Below are positions 42,067 to 51,078 of a stretch of DNA of 64,000 bases, piece by piece. The notes below the pieces were generated by a model, which made no database searches, was not told where the DNA came from, and saw only the letters and a program-made list of their open reading frames with translations. A program made the position numbers and the translations under genes. The stretch's first letter is position 1. Each line of letters starts with the position of its first letter. Source of the stretch: Sulfurovum sp. (GTDB lineage Bacteria; Campylobacterota; Campylobacteria; Campylobacterales; Sulfurovaceae); assembly GCA_024637255.1 (NCBI GenBank), contig JAGXFO010000021.1, positions 48,148 through 112,147 of the forward strand, in the 5' to 3' direction.

Positions 42067-42819
42067 ATGAATAAAAGTATATCAATACTAATAAGTGCAG
42101 TCACTTCAATGGCGCTACTTAGTGGATTTACATTTGCAGATGAAGCTGCTTCACATTGGGGCTATACAGGACATAATTCACCTGCTGAATGGGGAAATAT
42201 TTCTGAAAAATACAGAGAATGCGGTACAGGGTTGAATCAATCACCAATTAACATTACACACTCATTGCATGCAGATCTTCCGCCACTTACACCATCTTAT
42301 GAAAGTAATTCTACAGATATTGTAGATAATGGACATACCATTCAGATCAATATGGCTCCAGGCAGTACCTTTAGCATTGATGATAAAACGTTTGAACTTA
42401 AACAGTTCCACTTTCATGCGCCAAGCGAAAACCACATTGAAGGTAAAGCATTTCCACTTGAGGGACACTTTGTAAACGTGGACAAAGAAGGCAATATCGC
42501 AGTTATTGGCATCATGTTCGAAGAAGGTAAGCCTAATAAAGTTTTAGAAAAAGTATGGAAAAACATGCCAAACAAAGAGGGTGAAACCAAAACACTTCAA
42601 CTTTCCAAAATAGCCAATGCACTTCTGCCTGAAGACAAACATTACTACCGTTTCAATGGTTCCCTGACAACTCCTCCATGTACCGAAGGTGTCAGATGGT
42701 TTGTGCTTAAAACACCAGTAAGCATTTCAAAAGAACAGGTAGAAAAATTTCATGCTACAATGCACCAAGACAACAACAGACCTATACAGCCTTTAGATGC
42801 CAGAATTATCGTAGAGTAA
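42067..42819 (+). CDS. Periplasmic alpha-type carbonic anhydrase
   Basis: A 250-residue protein with a signal peptide cut near residue 24 (TFA-DEAAS). The zinc site is H115 and H117 in QFHFHAPSENH and H134 in LEGHFV. CGTGLNQSPINI and LTTPPCTEGVRWFVL provide the two cysteines of the family disulfide and the hydrophobic pocket. It hydrates CO2 in the periplasm. AAGGATAAAAG precedes the ATG. It is convergent with a rhodanese gene and 0.8 kb from a SulP transporter, which suggests inorganic-carbon supply. Confidence 0.95.
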   Translation: MNKSISILISAVTSMALLSGFTFADEAASHWGYTGHNSPAEWGNISEKYRECGTGLNQSPINITHSLHADLPPLTPSYESNSTDIVDNGHTIQINMAPGSTFSIDDKTFELKQFHFHAPSENHIEGKAFPLEGHFVNVDKEGNIAVIGIMFEEGKPNKVLEKVWKNMPNKEGETKTLQLSKIANALLPEDKHYYRFNGSLTTPPCTEGVRWFVLKTPVSISKEQVEKFHATMHQDNNRPIQPLDARIIVE

Positions 42820-42821
42820 AA

Positions 42822-43508
42822 CTATTTTTTGGTCGAGGTCATCCCGGCACCAAGCCATGACTGCATACCGCCTCTATACCAGTATATCTTTTCAGGAGGA
42901 TAGTTTATATCAAGAAGGGCCGTTATCATGGCTACTGACTGACTACACCATGGGCCATTACAAAAGATGGCGATGGTTTTAGCTTTGCTAAAATCTAATG
43001 TTTCATCCTTGTTGATAACTACACCTAATGTTTTTATGTTGTGATCAAACTCAAACTCAAAACTACTTCTTTCTTTAAAGTGATGAAAAGGCATATTGAT
43101 TGCACCTGGTATGGTTCGGTAATTGTACCACTCCTCTTTGCGTCCATCTATCAGTATCATGGAGTCATCTTTTTGCATTTGTCTAATAAAGGCCAGGATT
43201 TCGAGTTCACCATAGGTCTCTATGTCTTCATGTAAGTGCATAGGTAGTAACTTGCCTGTGGTGTGAATAAAAGTGGACTTGCATGCAGTAGGTACCTTGA
43301 TATTGGCATAATCTCCTGTCCAGATCATTTCATTGTCGATAGGAACTTTTTTGCATTCACCTGGGATCTCACGTTTGACCATAATATTTTGTATTTTTCC
43401 ATCTGCATTCATGGTCTTGATAGAGGCTTCCTCATATTCAAAACCTTTATTTTCTGCCAATGCAATAGAGACTAAAAGCGATGTGATTGTTATAATCTTA
43501 TAGTACAT
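42822..43508 (-). CDS. Periplasmic rhodanese-domain protein
   Basis: A 228-residue protein with a signal peptide (MYYKIITITSLLVSIALA). The C-terminal half is a rhodanese domain: LIDGRKEEWYNYRTIPGAINMPFHHF and IAIFCNGPWCSQSVAMI with the active-site Cys in the CNGPWC loop, ending IYWYRGGMQSWLGAGMTSTKK. The N-terminal half contains several Cys and is not assigned. It would transfer sulfane sulfur or bind sulfide-derived persulfide in the periplasm, reasonable in a sulfur-oxidising Campylobacterota. Confidence 0.85.
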   Translation of the reverse strand: MYYKIITITSLLVSIALAENKGFEYEEASIKTMNADGKIQNIMVKREIPGECKKVPIDNEMIWTGDYANIKVPTACKSTFIHTTGKLLPMHLHEDIETYGELEILAFIRQMQKDDSMILIDGRKEEWYNYRTIPGAINMPFHHFKERSSFEFEFDHNIKTLGVVINKDETLDFSKAKTIAIFCNGPWCSQSVAMITALLDINYPPEKIYWYRGGMQSWLGAGMTSTKK

Positions 43509-43627
43509 CTGAATTCCTTTAAAGGATTTTATTTACCTTTAACATAACATGTGGGGTATGCAGTAGATGTGTAATGAAAAAATAAGAAGATATTTTGCGC
43601 CAGGAAATACTGACGCAAATGAAGATT

Positions 43628-45211
43628 TTAAACGTTAGCTGCGACCTTGTACGTGGGATCATCTTCTTCATAGGTGCAGAAAGGTCCTGCTGTTTTTAGC
43701 ATACTCTTGCAGTCTTTTGAGAGATGTCTTAGGCTGAGTTTTTTCCCAACTTGCTTGTATTTTTCTGTTATGTTGTCTATGGCTTCTGCACCAGAGCTAT
43801 CCATGACTCTTGCATCTTTAAAGTCTATGACAACAACATCGGGGTCATTGTCTACATCAAACTGTTCATTAAATGAAGTGACAGAAGCAAAGAAGAGCGG
43901 TCCTTCAAGCGTGTAAATTTTTCTCCCTGCATCATCTGTAGAGGTATGGGCAAAGATTTTTGCATGCTTCCAAGCAAATACCAATGCAGAGATGATGATA
44001 CCTGCAATCACCGCAATAGCCAAATCTTCAAGTACTGTAATGATGGTTACTACGACCAGAACAAAAGCATCTGACCGAGGCATATGTTTGATGCGTTTAA
44101 GCGAAGAAAATTCAAATGTACCGATGCTTACCATAAACATAATACCTACAAGTACGGCCACAGGGATAGCCGCAATAACCTCTGAAAAATTTACCACAAG
44201 GATGATGAGTAATACCGCAGCGGTAAATGAAGACAAGCGCCCAAGCCCACCAGAGGTAAAGTTGATTACTGATTGACCTATCATCGCACACCCTGCCATG
44301 CCTCCAAAGAGCCCGGAAGTGGTGTTGCCTACACCCAACGCGATGCACTCTTTGTTCCCGGAACCACGCTCGCCGCCCATTTCATCGAGCACAGAGAGTG
44401 TCAATAAAGACTCTATGAGTCCAACGAGTGCTACGATGACTGCCACAGGTAAAATAACCATCATGGATGACCATGAAAACAATGCCCAAAGTGGTGGCGT
44501 AAAACTGGGCATTGAGACATGGGAAAGGTCTGCCAGGTTCCCTACTATTTTGGTATCTATCTGCCCAAAGTACACTACTAAGGTGAGTGCGACAATAGCC
44601 ACAAGTCCCGCAGGTACAGCCTTGGAAACTTTAGGTAAAAATTGCATCGTCGCCATCGTTACGACAATGATAATGTACATCACATAATTTTCAGTAACAC
44701 TTGCTTTTATGATGTCTATCCAAGAGTTGTATTGATCACTATTCACTGGTGCAAGAAAAGGAAATTGTGCCATGGCTATCACAATAGCAAGTCCATTTAC
44801 AAATCCAAATAATGCAGGCTGTGGCACAAGACGGATAAACTTCCCCATCTTCATGAGTCCTATTGCTACCTGTATGAGTCCTGCGATGATGGAGGCTAGT
44901 AAGATGTAGTGTAGTACCATCATGCTCAAAGCTTGGGCATCAAGCTCTGGGTACAGTGACTTTACGGAAAGCCCAAGACCTACAAATACCACAGCTACAG
45001 AGCCTGTAGCGCCCGAAATCATCCCGGGCTTGCCGCCAAAAATCGCTGTAATAAGACCAATGATAAATGCGCCATAAAGCCCAACCTCGGGAGACACTCC
45101 TGCAATGAATGAAAATGCTATAGCCTCAGGCACAAGTGCCACAGCCACCAATGCACCAGAAAGCAGATCATTTTTAATATTTTGTTTTGAGTAGTTTTGA
45201 AGATTGAACAA
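43628..45211 (-). CDS. SulP-family anion transporter with STAS domain
   Basis: A 527-residue permease with ~11-12 hydrophobic helices and a C-terminal STAS domain (~420-520: YTLEGPLFFASVTSFNEQFDVDNDPDVVVIDFKDARVMDSSGAEAIDNI, the Ser being the regulatory position). N-terminal NLQNYSKQNIKNDLLSGALVAVALVPEAIAFSFIAGVSPEVGLYGAF is the SulP signature. SulP proteins carry sulfate, bicarbonate or other anions. The adjacent carbonic anhydrase makes bicarbonate the favoured guess, as for BicA, but sulfate is possible. Confidence 0.88.
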   Translation of the reverse strand: MFNLQNYSKQNIKNDLLSGALVAVALVPEAIAFSFIAGVSPEVGLYGAFIIGLITAIFGGKPGMISGATGSVAVVFVGLGLSVKSLYPELDAQALSMMVLHYILLASIIAGLIQVAIGLMKMGKFIRLVPQPALFGFVNGLAIVIAMAQFPFLAPVNSDQYNSWIDIIKASVTENYVMYIIIVVTMATMQFLPKVSKAVPAGLVAIVALTLVVYFGQIDTKIVGNLADLSHVSMPSFTPPLWALFSWSSMMVILPVAVIVALVGLIESLLTLSVLDEMGGERGSGNKECIALGVGNTTSGLFGGMAGCAMIGQSVINFTSGGLGRLSSFTAAVLLIILVVNFSEVIAAIPVAVLVGIMFMVSIGTFEFSSLKRIKHMPRSDAFVLVVVTIITVLEDLAIAVIAGIIISALVFAWKHAKIFAHTSTDDAGRKIYTLEGPLFFASVTSFNEQFDVDNDPDVVVIDFKDARVMDSSGAEAIDNITEKYKQVGKKLSLRHLSKDCKSMLKTAGPFCTYEEDDPTYKVAANV

Positions 45212-45375
45212 ATAAATTCCTTTGACATTATTATAGCAAAATCACTTAAGTTTCCCCAAGGGCCAGCACCCATAACAAACTAGCCAGAAATATGAATGAG
45301 AAAAGTTCGGGAACAGTAGAATATTAATAGAAAATACAATGTCTGATATTCAGAATAAAAGGACCACTGCTCGAC

Positions 45376-46005
45376 CTAGGCACAACCAGTCTGATACGCT
45401 ACCATCTTTTGAAAAGGGAGCAAAAAGGTATCCAGTCTCTTTTTATCCAGTGTTTCATCCTTGCTGGCATTGAAAAGCTCCAATATGCAGTGCGCTGACT
45501 CCATGGTGCTTAAACAGTACTCTTTGGGCTGTTTTTTAAAATCAAATGCTGAGACTTTGGTATGTGTAAAACTTACTTTGCCAAGGGCATTCAGATTTGG
45601 ACTATGCGCCAACATACTTTTAGAACAGGGCCATGTGGCATCTATGAGAAACAATACGGTATTTTTGCCTTTTTGTGCGATGCTTGATTTATTTAGATTT
45701 ATGCTTGCCTGGGAGGGATAGACTACATAACATGCATTAGTAGGATCTGAAAGTATTTCATTTATTTTAGGGTGCTGGCTAAAATCTATTCCTATATGCA
45801 TTTCGCACTTTACCAAAGAGAGATTCGTAAAGTGACCTGTGCCATTTTTTGTTTTTCTAAACTCTTTTGGGTGCATAAGTATGACAAAGCGTGTTCGTGT
45901 TTTCAGTGGTGTTATATGTTTACACATGCACGAAGTAGCAGGGCGATAGCAGGCATAACACATATTACGCACCGCTTGAATACTAGAAATAGCTTTTTGG
46001 TTCAT
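45376..46005 (-). CDS. DTW-domain tRNA-uridine aminocarboxypropyltransferase (TapT-like)
   Basis: The ATG at 46005 overlaps the stop of the upstream flavoprotein gene (ATGA), so I start there (209 residues). MCYACYRPATSCMCKHITPLKTRTRFVILMHPKEFRKTKNGTG contains the zinc-type cysteines and the HPKE block, and IDATWPCSKSML carries the D-T-W variant DATWP of the family. These enzymes put acp groups on tRNA uridines. Other DTW proteins act on rRNA, so the exact site is open. Confidence 0.85.
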   Translation of the reverse strand: MNQKAISSIQAVRNMCYACYRPATSCMCKHITPLKTRTRFVILMHPKEFRKTKNGTGHFTNLSLVKCEMHIGIDFSQHPKINEILSDPTNACYVVYPSQASINLNKSSIAQKGKNTVLFLIDATWPCSKSMLAHSPNLNALGKVSFTHTKVSAFDFKKQPKEYCLSTMESAHCILELFNASKDETLDKKRLDTFLLPFQKMVAYQTGCA

Positions 46006-47264
46006 CCCTTCAGCTTTCCGGCTAAATATCCGCTTGCAAACCTCCACTGTAAATTGTACCCGCCGCAAGGCCCGTCTATATTCATTACTTCGCCACAGAA
46101 GTAAAGTCCTTGCAGTTTTTTACTTTGCATCGTGTAGGGATCTATCTCTTTTAAACTAATGCCACCACGGGTAATCATAGCCATTTTAAAGCCGTCATGC
46201 CCATTGATAGTCAAGGGTGTCCATACTAAGAGTTTGATGAGTTTGTCTCGGGCTATCCCTGTTTGTTTGCCTAAAGCCAGGGTAGGATCTGCATCTGCAA
46301 GTTTACACAACTCTAAACTCACTGACCCAGGAAGTAGCGTTTGGAGTAATTCTACTGTATTTCTATGGGGGTCTTTGAGCGTCTCTTGTTTAAGATGTTC
46401 ACGTATCTGCTCTTCATTCATGCCTTTGGTAAGATTGGCAAGCACCGGCACTTCATCGTACTTACTCAAAAGTGGTGTGATTTCTCTGGAGAAATCCAAT
46501 ACAACTGGTCCTCGTATACCACCTTTGGCGAAGATAAGGTCACCTTTGGCAAAGCGATTTCTATATTTTTTCATATCAACGTGCATGGTGACTTTGGCGA
46601 TGGTATCGGCTCTACAGTTTTCCACCCAGGTCTCTTTGATCTTAAGTGGCATCATGGCAGGGAAAAGTTCTGTTACGGTGTGTCCTACAGATGCAGCCAT
46701 GGGGTAGCCATCACCCTCTGCGCCGAGTACAGGATAACCCATTCCGCCTGACGCAATAACAACATTTTCACCAAAAAATGTATGGGTTAGCGTATTGACT
46801 CCAGTTATCTTGTTGTCATCATGCTCAAGTGTTTCCGCTTTTTGTGAACATAATACCGTCACACCAAGTTTTTGCATCTCATCTTCCATGGCGTTAATAA
46901 TAGTCGAAGAACTGTGAGTAACGGGAAAAACGCGGTAGCCATCTGGCGCATGACTTTCCACTCCAACCTCTTTAAAAAATGCCATGAGTGCTTTGTGGTC
47001 GAGCATCTCCAGAGCAGGAGACATGAAGCGACCGTCCCTGCCAAAACGTGCCATAAAATCTTCATTTGATAAAGTATTGGTAAGATTACAGCGCCCACCA
47101 CCAGTGGCTTTGAGTTTTGCGCCTATTTTACTAAGCTTTTCTAAGAGTAATACAGATTTGCCTTCACGCGCAGCTGTAATGGCAGCCATCATGCCAGCGG
47201 CACCAGAGCCAATTACTATAAGTTTATACGGTTCTATACTAAGGCCCATCAAGTAATTGACCAC
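46002..47264 (-). CDS. BaiN/RdsA-like NAD(P)/FAD oxidoreductase (HI0933 family)
   Basis: A 420-residue flavoprotein. YKLIVIGSGAAGMMAAITAAREGKSVLLLEK is the FAD motif, IGAKLKATGGGRCNLTNT and ASGGMGYPVLGAEGDGYPMAASVGHTV are HI0933-type signatures, and the C-terminal GLYFCGEVMNIDGPCGGYNLQWRFASGYLAG closes the FAD site. The physiological substrate of HI0933-type proteins is largely unknown. It is translationally coupled to the DTW gene. Confidence 0.88.
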   Translation of the reverse strand: MVNYLMGLSIEPYKLIVIGSGAAGMMAAITAAREGKSVLLLEKLSKIGAKLKATGGGRCNLTNTLSNEDFMARFGRDGRFMSPALEMLDHKALMAFFKEVGVESHAPDGYRVFPVTHSSSTIINAMEDEMQKLGVTVLCSQKAETLEHDDNKITGVNTLTHTFFGENVVIASGGMGYPVLGAEGDGYPMAASVGHTVTELFPAMMPLKIKETWVENCRADTIAKVTMHVDMKKYRNRFAKGDLIFAKGGIRGPVVLDFSREITPLLSKYDEVPVLANLTKGMNEEQIREHLKQETLKDPHRNTVELLQTLLPGSVSLELCKLADADPTLALGKQTGIARDKLIKLLVWTPLTINGHDGFKMAMITRGGISLKEIDPYTMQSKKLQGLYFCGEVMNIDGPCGGYNLQWRFASGYLAGKLKG

Positions 47265-47548
47265 AAATATAGTTGTTTGGAAACTGTTTTAGGGAAGTAG
47301 CTATCTTTGTATTCACTCTGTTCATCTTTGTATAATAAAATTAGTAGGGATTATAAAATAAACTTACGCTATTTGAGTTGAAATAATAATTTTGTAGCAA
47401 TTTTTTTGCACATGTTACATACTTTATACATTAAGAAGGTGTTGTCAACATTAATAGTCTTCTGCACATTCACTACACATATAAAGAGTAATATAATATT
47501 ACACTTCTAGGTATTAGAGTGAATTTAATTAAGAAATGGGAATAAACA

Positions 47549-48190
47549 ATGAAAAAATTAATAACAATAGTAGGGTTGCTAGCTTCGGTTGCATGGGCTG
47601 CTGATTTTTCTCAAATGAGTACAGAAGATATGATGAAGATGCGTGGAAGTGTCCCCGTAGATGATCGTCCTGATTTTCAGAATGAGATGCAAAAACGTAT
47701 GCAGAGTATGAGCGCACAGGAACAACAAAAGTGTAATATGCAAAATAGTAAAGGTATGGGTCAAGGTAAATCCATGAAGGACATGGGATCTAAATGTATG
47801 AACAAGCAACCAACATTTGAGGAAATTGACCTTAACAATGATGGCAAGATTGTCCAGAGTGAATTGGAAGAAGCACGAGCAAAACGTATGGCTCAAAAGA
47901 ATGCTGAGGGCAAAATGCTGATGAATGCTAAAAATGCGCCTGCATTTACCGACATGGACAAAAACAAAGACGGATCATTAGACAAAGAGGAATTCCTTTT
48001 GCACCAGACAGAGCAGATGAAGAAATGGAATGAGAAAAAATGTGCAGGTCAGGGTATGGGAAAAAATGCGCCTACCTTTGCAGACATCGACACTGATAAA
48101 GACGGTGTCATAAGCCAAGAAGAATTTCGTGCACACCAAGCTCAAAGAATGCAAAGTAAAGGAAAATGTGCAGCAGGAAATTGCCCCTAA
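47549..48190 (+). CDS. Secreted EF-hand calcium-binding protein
   Basis: A 213-residue protein with a signal peptide (MKKLITIVGLLASVAWA). Three EF-hand loops are visible: DLNNDGKIVQSE near residue 93, DKNKDGSLDKEE near 133 and DTDKDGVISQEE near 181. It is unusually rich in Met, Lys and Gln, with several Cys at the tail (GKCAAGNCP). Probable periplasmic calcium-binding or metal-handling protein. A fragment of another EF-hand gene lies 0.1 kb downstream. Confidence 0.87.
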   Translation: MKKLITIVGLLASVAWAADFSQMSTEDMMKMRGSVPVDDRPDFQNEMQKRMQSMSAQEQQKCNMQNSKGMGQGKSMKDMGSKCMNKQPTFEEIDLNNDGKIVQSELEEARAKRMAQKNAEGKMLMNAKNAPAFTDMDKNKDGSLDKEEFLLHQTEQMKKWNEKKCAGQGMGKNAPTFADIDTDKDGVISQEEFRAHQAQRMQSKGKCAAGNCP

Positions 48191-48221
48191 GCTTTAAGAC
48201 CAATAGACTTTTTATACACAC

Positions 48222-48255
48222 TGCTATATTCCCGTAAAATCTTGGGAATATAGCA
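48222..48255 (+). terminator. 12-bp perfect hairpin after the EF-hand gene
   Basis: TGCTATATTCCC at 48222-48233 pairs exactly with GGGAATATAGCA at 48244-48255 around a 10-nt loop. It lies 31 bp after the stop, as an intrinsic terminator would, but no T-run follows, so it may be a 3' stabiliser rather than an efficient terminator. Confidence 0.45.
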
Positions 48256-48298
48256 TAAGGTGTAGTAAATTTACTTACCTGGCTTATCTCTCCAGTAG

Positions 48299-48361
48299 CA
48301 TTTTGACATCAATAAAGATGAATTCATAAGCGAAGAAGAATTTCTTTTACATCTTACATAA
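48299..48361 (+). pseudogene. EF-hand gene fragment
   Basis: An open frame HFDINKDEFISEEEFLLHLT then stop resembles the second EF-hand of the intact protein upstream (DKNKDGSLDKEEFLLHQ). A TAG directly precedes it, so there is no start or upstream frame. It is the tail of a lost duplicate or a truncated fourth EF-hand. Confidence 0.5.
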
Positions 48362-48468
48362 AAAGTGAGAATGGTTGAGCAAACAAACTCTCATTTTAAA
48401 CATCTATGATAAAATATCTCTTAATAAATCCAATAACAGTACAATACTAAATAATATAAAATACAGAT

Positions 48469-49416
48469 ATGGAGTCATTTTTGATATGCACTACCCAGTC
48501 CATGCAAGATATCATGCTATGGTTAAAAGAGAAGACAGATAGGCTTGAGGCAGGTGAGGGCATCAGTTTCGAGGTACTTAATCCTGATTTTGGAGAGGGC
48601 TATGCAGGAGAGAAAATAGACATAGAAGGCATAACCTATCTTTATCGTAGCTACAAGTCATGGATCGATTTGGCGGAACTCTTGATGTGCAAAACGATGA
48701 CTCCCGAAAAAAGTATTTATCCTTTGGTGGTACTTCATTTTAAAAAACTGGAAACCCAAAATTCTTTTCATCTCAATACACAAAGCTCCAAAGAAGAGAA
48801 ATATGGTATTGATTCTTCTTTTTCGCAAATACATAAAATGGAAGAACCTGCTTTTTTATATTACTACACTCAAGCCTTAAAAAATGCCAAACTCAGCCAA
48901 AGAACAACCATTTTAAACCTCGGTATCAATACGGGTGATGAGTTTGATGTCATTAAAAACAGTGTAGACAGAGATATATATCAAAATATGAACCTTGTAG
49001 GTATTGACCATTCCAAGACAGCTATTCAATATGCCCGTACTCGTTTTTCTGAAAAAAATGTAAGCTTTTATGCACAAGATTTTAATGACTTGGAGGCTTT
49101 AAGTCTCGGAAGATTCAGTCTGCTTATAAGTATAGGCACGCTTCAAAGCCCCGGTATCCACTTTAAACCATTTTTGATGTCATTAGTCCAGAATTATTTG
49201 GAAAAAGATTCTGCCATTATTTTGGGATTTCCAAACAGCAGGTGGACAGGGGGAGAAATGATATATGGAGCTAAAGCACCAAACTATACTATGTCTGAAA
49301 TGTCACTTCTTTTTAGTGATGTCGTGTTCTGTAAAAAATATTTACAGCAGAAGAAGTTTAGGGTTACGCTTACAGGAAAGCAGTACATTTTTTTAACTGC
49401 CACAAAGATTATTTGA
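48469..49416 (+). CDS. Class I SAM-dependent methyltransferase, substrate unknown
   Basis: A 315-residue protein. Residues ~145-290 form a Rossmann methyltransferase: TTILNLGINTGDEFDVI (motif I), LVGIDHSKTAIQYARTRF (motif II), VSFYAQDFNDLEAL, and FSLLISIGTLQSPG (motif IV region). The N-terminal half is not recognised. Motif I NLGINTG replaces the usual DLGxGxG, so SAM binding is plausible but not certain. Stands alone between a decayed EF-hand and a cytochrome. Confidence 0.7.
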   Translation: MESFLICTTQSMQDIMLWLKEKTDRLEAGEGISFEVLNPDFGEGYAGEKIDIEGITYLYRSYKSWIDLAELLMCKTMTPEKSIYPLVVLHFKKLETQNSFHLNTQSSKEEKYGIDSSFSQIHKMEEPAFLYYYTQALKNAKLSQRTTILNLGINTGDEFDVIKNSVDRDIYQNMNLVGIDHSKTAIQYARTRFSEKNVSFYAQDFNDLEALSLGRFSLLISIGTLQSPGIHFKPFLMSLVQNYLEKDSAIILGFPNSRWTGGEMIYGAKAPNYTMSEMSLLFSDVVFCKKYLQQKKFRVTLTGKQYIFLTATKII

Positions 49417-49453
49417 GTAGAATTAAAGATATCATAACACACAAAGGATCTTT

Positions 49454-50026
49454 ATGAAATTACAACTATTTATCACATCTTTACTGTGTGCAGCAAGTAT
49501 ACAAGCATCACAGACCGATGCTACACAGGCGTTAAGTGAAACACAAGAAGGCATAAAGTATATCAACATGCTTGGCGGTACACTTAAAAGTCAGCTCAAA
49601 GAACAGCTTCAAGTGGATCCAAGCGGTCTGAGTGCAATGGGTTTTTGTACCGCAAAAGCACAACTCATTACAGACGAGGTTAATACTAAGCTTCCAGACT
49701 ATGCCAAGGTAAGAAGAACTTCTCTACGTACGAGAAACAACAACAATAAGCCTGATTTAAAAGATATTGAGGTTATGAAAGAGTTTGAAGAGTTAATCAA
49801 TAATAAAATGGCCGCAGCTACCATAATAAAAAAAGTGAGTACAGAAGAGACTGTTCGTTACTATAAACCATTGGTAGCAGAAGAAGCATGTTTAAAGTGT
49901 CATGGAGAGAACATCTCGCCTGAGATACAAGCAGTAATCCAGGCTTCATACCCTGATGATAATGCGAGTAATCACACTTTAGGTTCATTTAGGGGTGTAA
50001 TCGTTGCTGAGATCAAAAAGCATTAA
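49454..50026 (+). CDS. DUF3365 periplasmic monoheme c-type protein
   Basis: A 190-residue protein with a signal peptide (MKLQLFITSLLCAASIQA). The domain is DUF3365-like (also called Tll0287-like), with VRRTSLRTRNNNNKPDLKD and VRYYKPLVAEEACLKCHGE, the single CxxCH heme site being CLKCH. Covalent heme in the periplasm points to redox or gas/heme sensing; similar domains occur as sensors on histidine kinases. AAAGGATC precedes the ATG. Confidence 0.85.
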   Translation: MKLQLFITSLLCAASIQASQTDATQALSETQEGIKYINMLGGTLKSQLKEQLQVDPSGLSAMGFCTAKAQLITDEVNTKLPDYAKVRRTSLRTRNNNNKPDLKDIEVMKEFEELINNKMAAATIIKKVSTEETVRYYKPLVAEEACLKCHGENISPEIQAVIQASYPDDNASNHTLGSFRGVIVAEIKKH

Positions 50027-50120
50027 TGTTCTACACATGAATGTAATTAGCACTCAATTATGGTTGTAATTGTATATATTAACTTGGTGAGGTGGGTACA
50101 GGAGAAGAGATGCAGTATGA

Positions 50121-50522
50121 CTAGATCGAGTCACCTAAGTGCATCGCTGTCTCAGCATCCCATCTGGCGACATGCAGTACAAGCCAGCTCTTAAAGTCAC
50201 CTTCTAAAAATATTTTTACCGCTTCAGGATCTTTATTTTTCTCCCAGTTTGCATGAAGCTCTTTTACTTTTTTTCGCATTGAGTCATGTTCAGATTTGTG
50301 TATCTGTGCAGCATAAAACTGGCTCTCCTCCATCATGTCTTCTTCGGTGGAAAAATGGTCTTCAATGTCGTAGAGCAGCACATGAAAGAGTTCATCGATT
50401 TTCTCAATGTCTTTTGCTAGAACTGCATCATGAAAATCATTGACAATTTCAATCTCTTCAGTATGCAGCATATTCATCATTAGGTTTGAAACCTGTTGAA
50501 CATCGGATATTTTGATAAGCAT
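50121..50522 (-). CDS. Bacteriohemerythrin-like protein
   Basis: A 133-residue four-helix bundle. Diiron ligands visible: H31 region (FHDAV), DIEDHFSTEEDMM (HFxxEE), IHKSEHDSM (HxxEH) and WLVLHVARWDAETA. Such proteins bind O2 or act as oxygen sensors or buffers, relevant to a microaerophile. The N-terminus is slightly extended. It stands alone. Confidence 0.85.
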   Translation of the reverse strand: MLIKISDVQQVSNLMMNMLHTEEIEIVNDFHDAVLAKDIEKIDELFHVLLYDIEDHFSTEEDMMEESQFYAAQIHKSEHDSMRKKVKELHANWEKNKDPEAVKIFLEGDFKSWLVLHVARWDAETAMHLGDSI

Positions 50523-50604
50523 TTGGCTCTCCTTTAAATGAAAGATTGTAGCCTGAAATTTTTCAGGCTATATTGATAAAAATCAATTAAAGTTTTTTAG
50601 AACA

Positions 50605-51000
50605 TCAAAGAGCAACGCTTTGTGAGATTACATGAGAAATGATGAGCAGCGAAATTGTGCTACGTTCTTTTAGGGTAATTTTTTGATTATCGATTTCAAA
50701 GAGAGTATTCAGATGCGGACTGATCTCTATGGGGTAATCTTGATAGATATTTTGTGTTGATGCAATGTTTGCCGACTCTTTAATGCCAAGTAAATGAAGG
50801 ACATTGGGGATGTCTTCCTTTGACCAGTTGATGAGTGTAAGGACATTGAAGTTGGTGTATGTGATCATACTCTTGTCTATTTGTGCATATAGCATCGATT
50901 CAATGCCCTTGGTTAACTTTACATTTAATGCTTGTTCTATTTCTGTATTGGTTAAAGATTTTGTTAAATATATCGCATATAAATAGAGTTTTTCATTCAT
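50605..51000 (-). CDS. Hypothetical protein
   Basis: A 131-residue protein from the ATG at 51000, which has AAAGGA 6 nt upstream; a second ATG at 51006 is less well placed. It is helical, with a hydrophobic C-terminus (STISLLIISHVISQSVAL), no Cys, and no family I recognise. Upstream and downstream genes (hemerythrin and arsB) are on the same strand but with gaps, so it is probably its own unit. Confidence 0.55.
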   Translation of the reverse strand: MNEKLYLYAIYLTKSLTNTEIEQALNVKLTKGIESMLYAQIDKSMITYTNFNVLTLINWSKEDIPNVLHLLGIKESANIASTQNIYQDYPIEISPHLNTLFEIDNQKITLKERSTISLLIISHVISQSVAL

Positions 51001-51078
51001 TTGCATTCCTTTTTTTCTTGTTGATATTATACAGAAACTTAGGAATGCTTTGTAGATTTTGAAACTAAAAGGATGATT

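Noticed and set aside
48361..48468. Promoter search before the methyltransferase at 48469
   Set aside because: Only AT-rich sequence with no convincing -10 or -35 combination, so nothing is claimed.
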